NCBI RefSeq assembly: GCF_003952365.1
Contig: NZ_CP034443.1
Coordinates: 3,713,001-3,777,000 of the forward strand
DNA: 64,000 nucleotides
Origin: Mesorhizobium sp. M9A.F.Ca.ET.002.03.1.2
GTDB lineage: Bacteria > Pseudomonadota > Alphaproteobacteria > Rhizobiales > Rhizobiaceae
Direction of reading: 5' to 3'
Position numbers and translations under genes: made by a program. The notes under the pieces were generated by a model. The model searched no databases. It was not told where the DNA came from and saw only the letters and a program-made list of their open reading frames with translations. Shown here piece after piece: positions 38,491-46,051 of the stretch (position 1 is its first letter; each line of letters begins with the position of its first letter).

Positions 38491-40023
38491 ATGGCTGAAG
38501 GTCATACCAAACTAAACGGGCCGGATCTGGTCGAGGGCATCGCGTTATCCGACCTTCCCGATGGAGGAAAGCTCCTCGGCCATTGCGGCGACGAGCAGGT
38601 GCTGCTGGTGCGCCGCGGGGCCGAGGTCTTCGCGATCGGGGCGACATGCACACATTATGGCGGGCCGCTCGTCGACGGTCTCGTGGTGGAAGACACCGTC
38701 CGGTGTCCCTGGCATCACGCGTGCTTCGATTTGCGTACAGGCGAAGCCTTGCGCGCGCCTGCTTTTAATCCACTCGCTTGCTGGCCGGTGGAACAACGGG
38801 ATGATCGGATATTCGTGGGCGAGAAGCGCAAACGGACGGCACCGAAGCAGCGCGATGGAGGCTCCGGCCAGGTTCCGGAGAAGATCGTCATTGTCGGCGG
38901 CGGCGCGGCCGGTTTTGCAGCGGCCGAAAGACTGCGGCGCGAACACTATCAAGGCAGCATCGTGATGCTTAGCAACGATGAAGCGCCGCCGGTTGATCGA
39001 CCCAATCTTTCCAAGGACTACCTCGCCGGCAAAGCACCGGAGGATTGGATTCCGCTCCGCGGAGAAAGCTTCTACTCAAAGAACGATATCGACCTGCGCC
39101 TCAATGCCAACGTCGCCAGCATCGATGCACGTTCTGGCGAGGTTGTACTCGCAGACGGGGCCCGGACTCCTTACGACAGGCTACTCCTTGCGACCGGAGC
39201 CGAACCGGTTCGCCTGACCATACCCGGCGCCAACCTGCCATACGTTCACACGCTGCGCTCGTTCGCAGATTGCAAGGCGATCATCAAGCGAGCCACGACC
39301 GCGCGTCGCGCCGTCGTGCTTGGCGCCAGTTTCATTGGTCTGGAAGTTGCCGCGGCCCTGCGCTCGCGCGATATCGAAGTTCATGTCGTGGCGCCGGAAA
39401 AACGGCCTATGGAACGCGTCCTGGGCCCGCAAATGGGCGACTTCATCCGCGTCCTCCATGAGGAGAATGGTGTCGTATTCCATCTCGAGGACACCGCAAG
39501 TAGCATCGACGACAGCAAGGTGAAACTCAGCAGTGGCGATACGTTGGCGGCGGATTTCGTCGTCGCTGGCATCGGCGTGCGACCGCGGACAGGGCTTGCC
39601 GAAACGGCGGGGCTCATCCTTGACCGCGGTGTCGTCGTGAACGCCTTTTTGGAGACGAGCGCACCAGGGATCTTCGCGGCCGGCGACATTGCGCGGTGGC
39701 CAGATCCTCACAGTGGCGAGAACATTCGGGTCGAGCATTGGGTGGTCGCAGAGAGGCAGGGGCGAACCGCGGCCCTCAACATGCTCGGCCATCGCGAGAA
39801 ATTCGTCGCCGTGCCGTTCTTTTGGAGTCAGCATTACGATGTTCCCATCAACTATGTCGGCCATGCCGGGCAATGGGACGAGATCGCGGTCGATGGAGAC
39901 ATCATTGCCAAGGATTGCCTGCTCCGCTTCAAGCGCGAAGGGCGCACGCTGGCTGTCGCTTCGATCTTCCGTGACATCGAAAGTCTAGGGGCCGAGGTGG
40001 AAATGGAGCGCCAGATGACCTAG
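38491..40023 (+). CDS. Rieske/FAD ferredoxin reductase (AIFM3-like)
   Basis: A 510-residue two-part enzyme. The N-terminal Rieske domain has Cys53/His55 (CTHYGGPL) and Cys72/His75 (CPWHHACF) to bind [2Fe-2S]. The C-terminal part is a pyridine nucleotide-disulfide reductase with FAD motif IVGGGAAGFAAAERLRR, NAD motif VVLGASFIGLEVAAAL and GIFAAGDIARWP. It should pass electrons between NAD(P)H and a ferredoxin or Rieske partner. ATG at 38491 is set by AAGGAGAGG just upstream. It is transcribed alone. Its partner oxygenase, if any, is not in the window. Confidence 0.9.
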   Translation: MAEGHTKLNGPDLVEGIALSDLPDGGKLLGHCGDEQVLLVRRGAEVFAIGATCTHYGGPLVDGLVVEDTVRCPWHHACFDLRTGEALRAPAFNPLACWPVEQRDDRIFVGEKRKRTAPKQRDGGSGQVPEKIVIVGGGAAGFAAAERLRREHYQGSIVMLSNDEAPPVDRPNLSKDYLAGKAPEDWIPLRGESFYSKNDIDLRLNANVASIDARSGEVVLADGARTPYDRLLLATGAEPVRLTIPGANLPYVHTLRSFADCKAIIKRATTARRAVVLGASFIGLEVAAALRSRDIEVHVVAPEKRPMERVLGPQMGDFIRVLHEENGVVFHLEDTASSIDDSKVKLSSGDTLAADFVVAGIGVRPRTGLAETAGLILDRGVVVNAFLETSAPGIFAAGDIARWPDPHSGENIRVEHWVVAERQGRTAALNMLGHREKFVAVPFFWSQHYDVPINYVGHAGQWDEIAVDGDIIAKDCLLRFKREGRTLAVASIFRDIESLGAEVEMERQMT

Positions 40024-40199
40024 CGAAGCGCACGCTGTTATCCGCCTTCCGTGGCGATAAGCTTTCAATTGCGCTTCCTGACTGGAGCCACTCATCGATC
40101 ACCTTAATGATAGTGAGGACGCAAGCGCCAGCGCCGGACGCCAGCTTCATGTCGCGCCAACGGCGAGATGGCATTCCAATCCGGTTGAATTGGCTGCGC

Positions 40200-40475
40200 G
40201 ACCCTGCACGAGGCGCTCGACCTCAACATGCCGATCGGCTGCGGCGACGTCGCAGTCTTCCCCGGCGACATCGTCGTCGGGGATGACGACTGCGTCATAG
40301 TGATTCCTCAGGGAATTGCCGGCGAGATAGCGAACGAGGCGGTGGAGATGACAGCCTACGAGGATTTCGTGGTCGAACGGGTGAAGGACGGGCTCCAATC
40401 ATCGGGCTCTATCCCTGTACGCGAGACGAGCACGCCGAAGCCTTCAAGGCGTGGCGCGCACAACAGGGTCGCTAG
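40200..40475 (+). pseudogene. RraA-family C-terminal remnant, frameshifted
   Basis: The frame LHEALDLNMPIGCGDVAVF, GDIVVGDDDCVIVIPQGIAG, TAYEDFVVERVKDG matches the C-terminal half of RraA-like (demethylmenaquinone methyltransferase-like) proteins. One base shift near 40400 gives the usual ending IIGLYPCTRDEHAEAFKAWR before TAG at 40473. The N-terminal half is missing. Such proteins usually act on hydroxy-oxo acids such as HMG; this copy cannot be active. Confidence 0.75.
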
Positions 40476-40529
40476 ACATTTTGCAGCTAAGTGGAATCAC
40501 TTGGCGTCGCAGAAATGCGCCTAAAATAA

Positions 40530-40689
40530 ATAGAAGCGCGGCATCGAGGCGCCGGTCTTCGCCTCGCCGACGATTGCGGGCGTCACGCTGCACGACACGG
40601 ACGTCATCTACGGCGTCTATCGCGAGCGGATGCTCGAGGCGCAGAAGAAGCATTTGCCGGCGTTCCAGGCGACCATGCGGGGCGAATGA
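40530..40689 (+). pseudogene. Unidentified C-terminal gene remnant
   Basis: An open stretch without a start codon reads GIEAPVFASPTIAGVTLHDT, then VIYGVYRERMLEAQKKHLPA, and ends at TGA 40687-40689. Composition is that of a real protein tail. I do not recognise the family. It directly follows the RraA remnant and could stem from the same lost operon. Confidence 0.4.
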
Positions 40690-40776
40690 CAAACCACACC
40701 GGGAGGCTTTGGAAATCGCAAGGCCTCCCGAAGCGCTTCGCGCGCTTCTCTCCGCCGATGCTGTCGAGGCCGCAGA

Positions 40777-41424
40777 TCATTCGCTCATATAGCGAAGCGC
40801 GTCGTGCTTGACGATTTCGATGCTGCGCAGGTTGAGCAGGCGGATGACGCCCTTGTCCTTCAGCTTGGTGAAGACCCGCGATACGGTCTCGATGGTGAGG
40901 CCGAGATAGTCGCCGATATCCATGCGCGACATCGGCAGTTCGACCTGCCGCAATCCGCCCTGCCGCTCCGCCATGTCGACCAGGAACGCGGCGATGCGTT
41001 CGATGGCGTTCTGGCGGCCGAGCACCAGGAGGTGTTCCTGAGCCCTTGTCAGTCCCTTGAGCGCCAAGGGCAGCAACTGATGGGACATGTCAGCCCCGGC
41101 AGCGAAGCGGAAGACGCGCACGCCGGTGGCGTTGATCGCTTCGGCGAAGAAATGATGCGTGGTGTCGGCTTCGAAGCCGAAGGTCTCTCCAGCCAGGTGG
41201 AAAGCGCTTATCTGCCGGCGGCCGTCGGCAAGCAGGCGGTAGACGCGGACGGCGCCGAACTCGACCTGGTAGAAGGCGCCGGCCTTTTCGCCCTGGGCAT
41301 AGATTTCGGCGCCGGCGGGAAAGAAGCTGACCGGTTGCAGCGGTGCGGTGTCGAACGCCGCCGGCTGGCTCGGCTGGGTGGCGTGCGAGGGCAGGGCAAT
41401 CCTTGAGGTCGTGTAGGCGTGCAT
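40777..41424 (-). CDS. Crp/Fnr-family regulator, FixK-like
   Basis: A 215-residue protein with a cyclic-nucleotide-binding fold (FFPAGAEIYAQGEKAGAFYQ, FGAVRVYRLLADGRRQISAF, FHLAGETFGFE) and a C-terminal winged helix whose recognition helix is GLTIETVSRVFTKLKDKGVI. That helix (E..SR) is the FixK/Fnr type that binds TTGAT-N4-ATCAA. The N-terminus has no Cys cluster, so it should not sense oxygen itself, as FixK does not. Five matching boxes lie within 20 kb. It probably controls the block, under oxygen or another signal through a separate input. ATG at 41424 chosen by conservation; the ribosome site is weak. Confidence 0.88.
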   Translation of the reverse strand: MHAYTTSRIALPSHATQPSQPAAFDTAPLQPVSFFPAGAEIYAQGEKAGAFYQVEFGAVRVYRLLADGRRQISAFHLAGETFGFEADTTHHFFAEAINATGVRVFRFAAGADMSHQLLPLALKGLTRAQEHLLVLGRQNAIERIAAFLVDMAERQGGLRQVELPMSRMDIGDYLGLTIETVSRVFTKLKDKGVIRLLNLRSIEIVKHDALRYMSE

Positions 41425-41810
41425 GGCTGTTTTCCCGGTTGATCCGTGACACAGCAATCGCGTGAATCGGCGGGTCGCGAAATTCGGTTATCTCCCTACG
41501 GGAAACTACCTAGACCTCGACCGGGCGGCCCCGCGGCCGCTGATATCGGCGGGGTGATATCCGGGGCCTTCGGCAAATATACGCGCGGTGGGTCCAGCGC
41601 TTCAGGATCATGCGAAAAGGGTTTGACTCAAAACAAGGAAGGCAATCGAATTTCGGGCGAGACATCGACTTTTCAACGAGTGCCTGGCGACTGGCTCACA
41701 TGCCATGTATGCGCATGGTCGAAGACCGCATGACAATCGCCTGGTAATGTATTGGACACCAAAGGGAGGAGGATCGTGAACCGCTTCCGTTTGCAGTGGT
41801 GGGAAGCGTC
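41425..41810. promoter_or_regulatory. Divergent region fixK-like gene/alcohol dehydrogenase
   Basis: It should hold the promoters of both neighbours. TTGACTCAAAACAA at 41623-41636 is a FixK box with one mismatch in the right half, about 175 bases before the dehydrogenase start; it is too degenerate to rely on. No other motif stands out. Confidence 0.4.
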
Positions 41811-42806
41811 ATGAAGGCGATGGTGCTCGAAAGCGTCGGCACCCCTTTGAAGCCGGTCGACAGGCCTGATCCCATACCCGGGCCTGGTGAGATCAGGCTG
41901 AAGGTCGAGGCCTGCGCGGTCTGCCGGACCGATCTGCATGTCGTTGACGGTGATCTGCCTCATCCAAAACTGCCGCTCGTCCCAGGTCATGAAATTGTTG
42001 GCATCATTGATTTGGTTGGTGAAGGCGTCGCGCGGTCCCGGCTCGGTCGAAGAGTAGGGGTGCCTTGGCTCGGGCACACTTGCGGCTGCTGTCGCTATTG
42101 CGCCGCAGGCACTGAAAACCTCTGCGATGAGCCACTGTTCACCGGCTATACACGCGATGGCGGCTTCGCCAGCCATGTTGTCGCCGACGAACATTTCGCC
42201 TTCGATCTGGATGCGGACGCCGATCCCATATCGCTGGCGCCGCTGCTTTGCGCCGGCCTCATCGGCTGGCGGTGCCTGAAGAAAGCAGGCAACGGCAAGC
42301 TGCTCGGAATCTACGGCTTCGGCGCTGCCGCGCATATCGTCGCCCAGGTCGCGAACGGGCAAGGTCGTGAGATTTTCGCGTTCACGCGTCCCGGCGATAG
42401 AGAAGCTCAGGAATTTGCACGCTCGCTCGGCGCGAAGTGGGCCGGCGGCTCGGACGAACGTCCAGCCGAGCTGCTCGATGCTGCGATCATCTTCGCTCCT
42501 GTCGGCAATCTGGTGCCGACTGCCCTGCGTGCCGTGCGCAAAGGCGGCCGGGTGGTGTGCGGTGGCATTCACATGAGCGACATTCCGGCGATGCCCTATG
42601 GATTGCTTTGGGGGGAACGGGAATTGGTGTCGGTTGCAAACCTTACACGCCGCGACGCGGAAGAATTCTTTCCCATTGCCAAGCGTGCGCAGGTTCGCAC
42701 GCACACAAAGGCCTATCCGCTGGAACAGGCCAATCAGGCGCTGGACGATCTGCGCGCCGGCAGACTCAAAGGCGCCGCGGTCCTGGTCCCGTCATTGGGC
42801 ATCTAA
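41811..42806 (+). CDS. Zinc-dependent alcohol dehydrogenase
   Basis: A 331-residue MDR-family enzyme: catalytic zinc Cys in CAVCRTDLH and GHE, the structural zinc quartet CGCCRYCAAGTENLC, and an NAD motif GIYGFGAAAHIVAQVA. This is the AdhA/propanol-preferring type that interconverts alcohols and aldehydes. ATG at 41811 is preferred to 41796, since GGGAAG stands nearby and conserved MKAMVLESVG begins here. A second, broken copy of its 3' end lies at about 59880-60005. A fermentative role fits the low-oxygen context, but direct FixK control is uncertain. Confidence 0.9.
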   Translation: MKAMVLESVGTPLKPVDRPDPIPGPGEIRLKVEACAVCRTDLHVVDGDLPHPKLPLVPGHEIVGIIDLVGEGVARSRLGRRVGVPWLGHTCGCCRYCAAGTENLCDEPLFTGYTRDGGFASHVVADEHFAFDLDADADPISLAPLLCAGLIGWRCLKKAGNGKLLGIYGFGAAAHIVAQVANGQGREIFAFTRPGDREAQEFARSLGAKWAGGSDERPAELLDAAIIFAPVGNLVPTALRAVRKGGRVVCGGIHMSDIPAMPYGLLWGERELVSVANLTRRDAEEFFPIAKRAQVRTHTKAYPLEQANQALDDLRAGRLKGAAVLVPSLGI

Positions 42807-42848
42807 TTCGGCATCGACCCCACCGGGCTCATCGGCGAAAGCGCGAAG

Positions 42849-43184
42849 CTACAGTGACCTGATCTTCGCCGTCTTCGTCTGCGGATCGCAATAGATGCCG
42901 TAGAGCGTTTGCAGGATGCGCTCCACCTCGATCGAAGCCAGCCGATAGTAAACCTGCTGGGCGTCGCGACGGGTATCGACCAGCTTCAGCGCCCGCAGCT
43001 TCGCCAATTGCTGCGAGAGCGCCGACTGGTTCATCGCGACCAGTTCCGCCAGTTCATTGACGCTCGTCTCGCCTTCCAGCAGATGACACAGGATCATCAG
43101 GCGCTTCTCGTTGGCCATCGCCGCAAGCAGTTCGGACGCTTCGCGCGCCATCTTGTCCAGTTCGATGATTTTCTTATTGCGCAT
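42849..43184 (-). CDS. ArsR-family sulfide/persulfide sensor (BigR/SqrR type)
   Basis: A 111-residue winged-helix repressor (ELLAAMANEKRLMILCHLLE, MNQSALSQQLAKLRALKLVD, RRDAQQVYYRL). Cys33 and Cys99 are 66 residues apart, exactly the spacing of the reactive pair in SqrR and BigR, which form a tetrasulfide or disulfide with persulfides and then release DNA. It lies divergently from a sulfide:quinone reductase gene, as expected for such a sensor. A+T-rich inverted repeats occur at its start. The symbol is withheld as orthology is inferred. Confidence 0.87.
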   Translation of the reverse strand: MRNKKIIELDKMAREASELLAAMANEKRLMILCHLLEGETSVNELAELVAMNQSALSQQLAKLRALKLVDTRRDAQQVYYRLASIEVERILQTLYGIYCDPQTKTAKIRSL

Positions 43185-43221
43185 ATGAACACATTATCAT
43201 ATTAATAGCTGCAAATAATAT
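43183..43221. promoter_or_regulatory. A+T-rich inverted repeats at the ArsR-type sensor start
   Basis: ATATGA (43183-43188) and TCATAT (43197-43202) flank an 8-base spacer; ATATTA (43199-43204) and TAATAT (43216-43221) flank another of 11 bases. The half-site ATATGA recurs in the 44850 palindrome, so both are likely operators of the BigR/SqrR-type repressor. Confidence 0.55.
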
Positions 43222-43295
43222 TGGCCCATCGCCGGAGGTTGTCAAGCCGACGCATCGATACCGCTGCAAATCGAGGCCGTATTCCGGCTGGTTGA

Positions 43296-43309
43296 TTGAC
43301 CCGCATCAA
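43296..43309. promoter_or_regulatory. FixK/Fnr box before the sulfide:quinone reductase gene
   Basis: TTGACCCGCATCAA matches TTGAY-N4-RTCAA completely. Its centre is about 116 bases before the reductase ATG and it lies 112 bases from the ArsR-type sensor start. It more likely serves the reductase. Confidence 0.65.
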
Positions 43310-43418
43310 GACGCGGTCGGCAAGGACGGCTCAAGACTAAACAACTTCGCCCGCTGCCGTTGAGAACAGGTGACCGCTGGCGTGGGGCTTCGAGCACACC
43401 GCACAAGGAGGAAAGAGC

Positions 43419-44726
43419 ATGGCGCATGTAGTCGTCTTGGGTGCCGGACTGGGAGGCACCATAATGGCCTATGAGCTTCGCGACGAGTTGGCGAAGGAAC
43501 ATGAGGTTTCCGTCGTCAACAACGGCAGCCACTACTCGTTCGTGCCGTCCAATCCCTGGGTTGCCGTCGGTTGGCGCGACAAGAAGGCAGTCGAAGTCGA
43601 CCTCGCTCCCGTCTTGGCACGCCGCGGCATTGCGTTTCATCCGCAAGGGGCAAGGCGCATTCATCCAGGCGAGCGCGCCATCGAACTCAATGACGGGGGC
43701 AGGGTGTCATACGACTATCTGGTGATCGCGACAGGCCCCGAACTCGCCTTCGACGAGATCGACGGCCTCGGCCCGGAGCACAACACGCAATCGGTCTGCC
43801 ATATCGATCACGCCCTCAAGGCGAGGGCGGCCTTCGACGCACTCGTTGCCAAGCCGGGTCCGGTCGTCATCGGCGCGGTCCAGGGCGCATCCTGCTTCGG
43901 ACCGGCCTATGAATTCACCTTCATCCTCGACAAGGCGCTGCGTGACGCCAAGGTGCGCGATCGCGTTCCCATGACCTTCGTCACCTCGGAACCCTATATC
44001 GGGCATCTCGGCCTCGATGGGGTCGGCGATACCAAGGGCCTGCTCGAGAGCGAGATGCGCCAGCACCACATCAAGTGGATCTGCAACGCCAAGGTCGACA
44101 AGGTCGAGCCGGGCAAGATGTTCGTATCGGAGATCGCCGAAGACGGTTCCATCAAGCAGGCGCACGAGCTGCCGCAAGTCTATGCGATGATGCTGCCGGC
44201 ATTTCGCGGCGTGGAGGCGGTGCGCGGCATCGAAGGCCTCACCAATCCGCGCGGCTTCATCCTCGTCGACAAGCATCAGCGCAATCCTGCCTTCCCCGAG
44301 ATATTCGCGGTTGGCGTCTGTGTCGCCATTCCGCCGGTCGGCAAGACGCCGGTTCCGGTGGGCGTCCCGAAGACCGGCTTCATGATCGAATCCATGGTCA
44401 CCGCGACGGCCCGCAACATTGGCCGGCTGGCGAAGGGGATGGAACCCGACGCGCAGGGTACATGGAACGCGGTCTGCCTCGCCGATTTCGGCGATTCCGG
44501 CGTCGCCTTCGTGGCGCAGCCGCAAATTCCGCCGCGCAACGTCAACTGGTCATCCTCCGGCAAATGGGTGCACACCGCCAAGGTCGGTTTCGAGAAGTAT
44601 TTCCTCCACAAGATCAGGTCAGGAAAGTCCGAGCCCTTCTATGAGCGCCTGGCGCTGCAGGTGCTCGGCATCGACAAGCTCAAGGAAATCAAGATCGAGG
44701 CGGATGTGGGCGTACCCGGCGCCTGA
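43419..44726 (+). CDS. Sulfide:quinone oxidoreductase-like flavoprotein
   Basis: A 435-residue FAD enzyme that should oxidise sulfide to polysulfide and reduce quinone at the inner membrane. The FAD motif is VVVLGAGLGGTIMAYELRDE. Cys127, Cys159 and Cys353 match the positions of the three catalytic cysteines of type I enzymes (128, 160, 356). The C-terminal region WVHTAKVGFEKYFLHKIRSG is the membrane-facing amphipathic part. GGAGG precedes the ATG. Together with the divergent persulfide sensor and the FixK box it points to sulfide handling at low oxygen. Confidence 0.9.
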   Translation: MAHVVVLGAGLGGTIMAYELRDELAKEHEVSVVNNGSHYSFVPSNPWVAVGWRDKKAVEVDLAPVLARRGIAFHPQGARRIHPGERAIELNDGGRVSYDYLVIATGPELAFDEIDGLGPEHNTQSVCHIDHALKARAAFDALVAKPGPVVIGAVQGASCFGPAYEFTFILDKALRDAKVRDRVPMTFVTSEPYIGHLGLDGVGDTKGLLESEMRQHHIKWICNAKVDKVEPGKMFVSEIAEDGSIKQAHELPQVYAMMLPAFRGVEAVRGIEGLTNPRGFILVDKHQRNPAFPEIFAVGVCVAIPPVGKTPVPVGVPKTGFMIESMVTATARNIGRLAKGMEPDAQGTWNAVCLADFGDSGVAFVAQPQIPPRNVNWSSSGKWVHTAKVGFEKYFLHKIRSGKSEPFYERLALQVLGIDKLKEIKIEADVGVPGA

Positions 44727-44843
44727 TCGAACCCAGCAAGCGCAGCCAGCTTTTCGCTTAACGGCGACGGGCGGGGCATAACGGCCTGCAGCGCGAACGA
44801 CAAAATCGACATTGCCTCTTGCGGCGAGCGGAAGCATTATTAT

Positions 44844-44867
44844 ATTTAGATATGATCATATACAAAT
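44844..44867. promoter_or_regulatory. 24-bp palindrome before the DUF2892 gene (probable BigR/SqrR operator)
   Basis: A perfect 12-bp palindrome ATATGATCATAT at 44850-44861 is flanked by ATTT and AAAT two bases away on either side, in an otherwise GC-rich area. It ends 10 bases before the start codon, a good place for repression. The ATATGA half-site also occurs at the ArsR-type sensor gene. Confidence 0.65.
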
Positions 44868-44877
44868 GGAGATGACA

Positions 44878-45078
44878 ATGTCACTTGACCGTTCCGTTCT
44901 TGCGTTCGCAGGCTTCATGGTGCTGCTATCCGTCGTGCTCACCGTCTGGGTTTCGCCGCTGTTTGTCTGGTTGACGGTCTTCGTCGGGCTCAACATGCTG
45001 CAGTCGGCGTTTACCGGCTTCTGCCCGGCGGCGATGATCTTCCGCAAGCTCGGCATCAAGCCGGGATGCGCATTCTAG
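44878..45078 (+). CDS. DUF2892 (YgaP-type) small membrane protein
   Basis: A 66-residue protein with two membrane helices (VLAFAGFMVLLSVVLTVWV, LFVWLTVFVGLNMLQSAF) and the signature GFCPAAMIFRKLG of the YgaP_TM family, whose Cys is often near rhodanese-type persulfide chemistry. ATG at 44878 follows GGAG by 6 bases. It stands 10 bases before the RND adaptor gene, apparently in one transcript. Similar small genes belong to BigR operons in other bacteria. Confidence 0.85.
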   Translation: MSLDRSVLAFAGFMVLLSVVLTVWVSPLFVWLTVFVGLNMLQSAFTGFCPAAMIFRKLGIKPGCAF

Positions 45079-45088
45079 GAGCAGCAGA

Positions 45089-46051
45089 ATGCGCACGTTC
45101 CTTTTCCTCGGCGCGCTGCTGGCGTGCTCACCGGCCTTGGCCGGCACGCTCACGCTCGCACCGACGACGGTGACCGAATGGAAGGCGGTCTATGGCCGGG
45201 TCGAGGCGCGCAACACCATTCCGGCGCGCGCGCGGATCGGCGGCCTCATCGTTGATCTGGCCGTCACCGAAGGCGATCTGGTCAAAGCGGGCGAGAAGGT
45301 CGCGACCGTCCAGGACGACAAGATCGCCTTTCAGGTCGCGGCGCTGGACGCTCAGCTTCGCGCCCTGCAGGCGCAACTGGCAACGGCGCAGTCCGAACTG
45401 GCCCGCGGCCAGACCCTGGTCGGCAGGGGAGTCGTGACCGTGCAGCGGCTCGATCAGCTCAGGACCGAAGTCGACGTCGCACGCAACCAGCTTGCCGCGA
45501 CCGAGGCGCAGCGTTCGGTGATCGTGCAGCAAGGAGCCGAAGGAGATGTGTTCGCGCCCGGCGGCGGACGCGTGCTGACCGTGCCGGTCACGCGCGGCGC
45601 CGTGGTCATGGCCGGTGAGGTGGTGGCGACCATCGGCGGTGGCGGCGTGTTCCTGCGGCTGGCCGTCCCGGAGCGGTATGCGGCGACACTGAAGCAGGGC
45701 GCCGCCATCCGCATCAATGCAAGCGGCAAGGTGTCTGCCGGCCGCCTCGCCAAGATCTATCCGCAGATCGACAATGGCCGCGTCATCGCCGACGTCGAGG
45801 TCGACGATCTCGAAACAGATTTCATCGACGCCCGGGTGCTGGTCCAATTGCCGGTGGGTGAACGTTCGGCACTGCTGGTGCCTGCAGCGGCGATCGAGAC
45901 CCGTTCGGGGATCGATTTCGTGCGCGTTGCTGCCGCCGGCGTTGAAGTCGAACGGGCAGTGGTCACTGGCGAGCGGATGGCGCGCGCCGACGGCGACTAT
46001 ATCGAGATCATGACCGGTCTTGCGCCCGGCGATGTCGTGGTCACGCCATGA
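45089..46051 (+). CDS. RND efflux periplasmic adaptor (membrane fusion protein)
   Basis: A 320-residue exported protein with a clear signal peptide (MRTFLFLGALLACSPALA), a barrel-sandwich lipoyl region (PARARIGGLIVDLAVTEGDL), helical hairpin (QLATAQSELARGQTLVGRGV) and beta-barrel parts. It links the inner-membrane pump to an outer-membrane channel. It is shorter than AcrA-type adaptors but normal for the CusB-distant, HlyD-like group. Its stop overlaps the pump start (ATGA). No outer-membrane channel gene is next to it. Confidence 0.88.
   Translation: MRTFLFLGALLACSPALAGTLTLAPTTVTEWKAVYGRVEARNTIPARARIGGLIVDLAVTEGDLVKAGEKVATVQDDKIAFQVAALDAQLRALQAQLATAQSELARGQTLVGRGVVTVQRLDQLRTEVDVARNQLAATEAQRSVIVQQGAEGDVFAPGGGRVLTVPVTRGAVVMAGEVVATIGGGGVFLRLAVPERYAATLKQGAAIRINASGKVSAGRLAKIYPQIDNGRVIADVEVDDLETDFIDARVLVQLPVGERSALLVPAAAIETRSGIDFVRVAAAGVEVERAVVTGERMARADGDYIEIMTGLAPGDVVVTP

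Noticed and set aside
41623..41636. FixK box before the alcohol dehydrogenase gene
   Set aside because: One mismatch in a key half-site and about 175 bases from the start codon; not counted with the perfect boxes.
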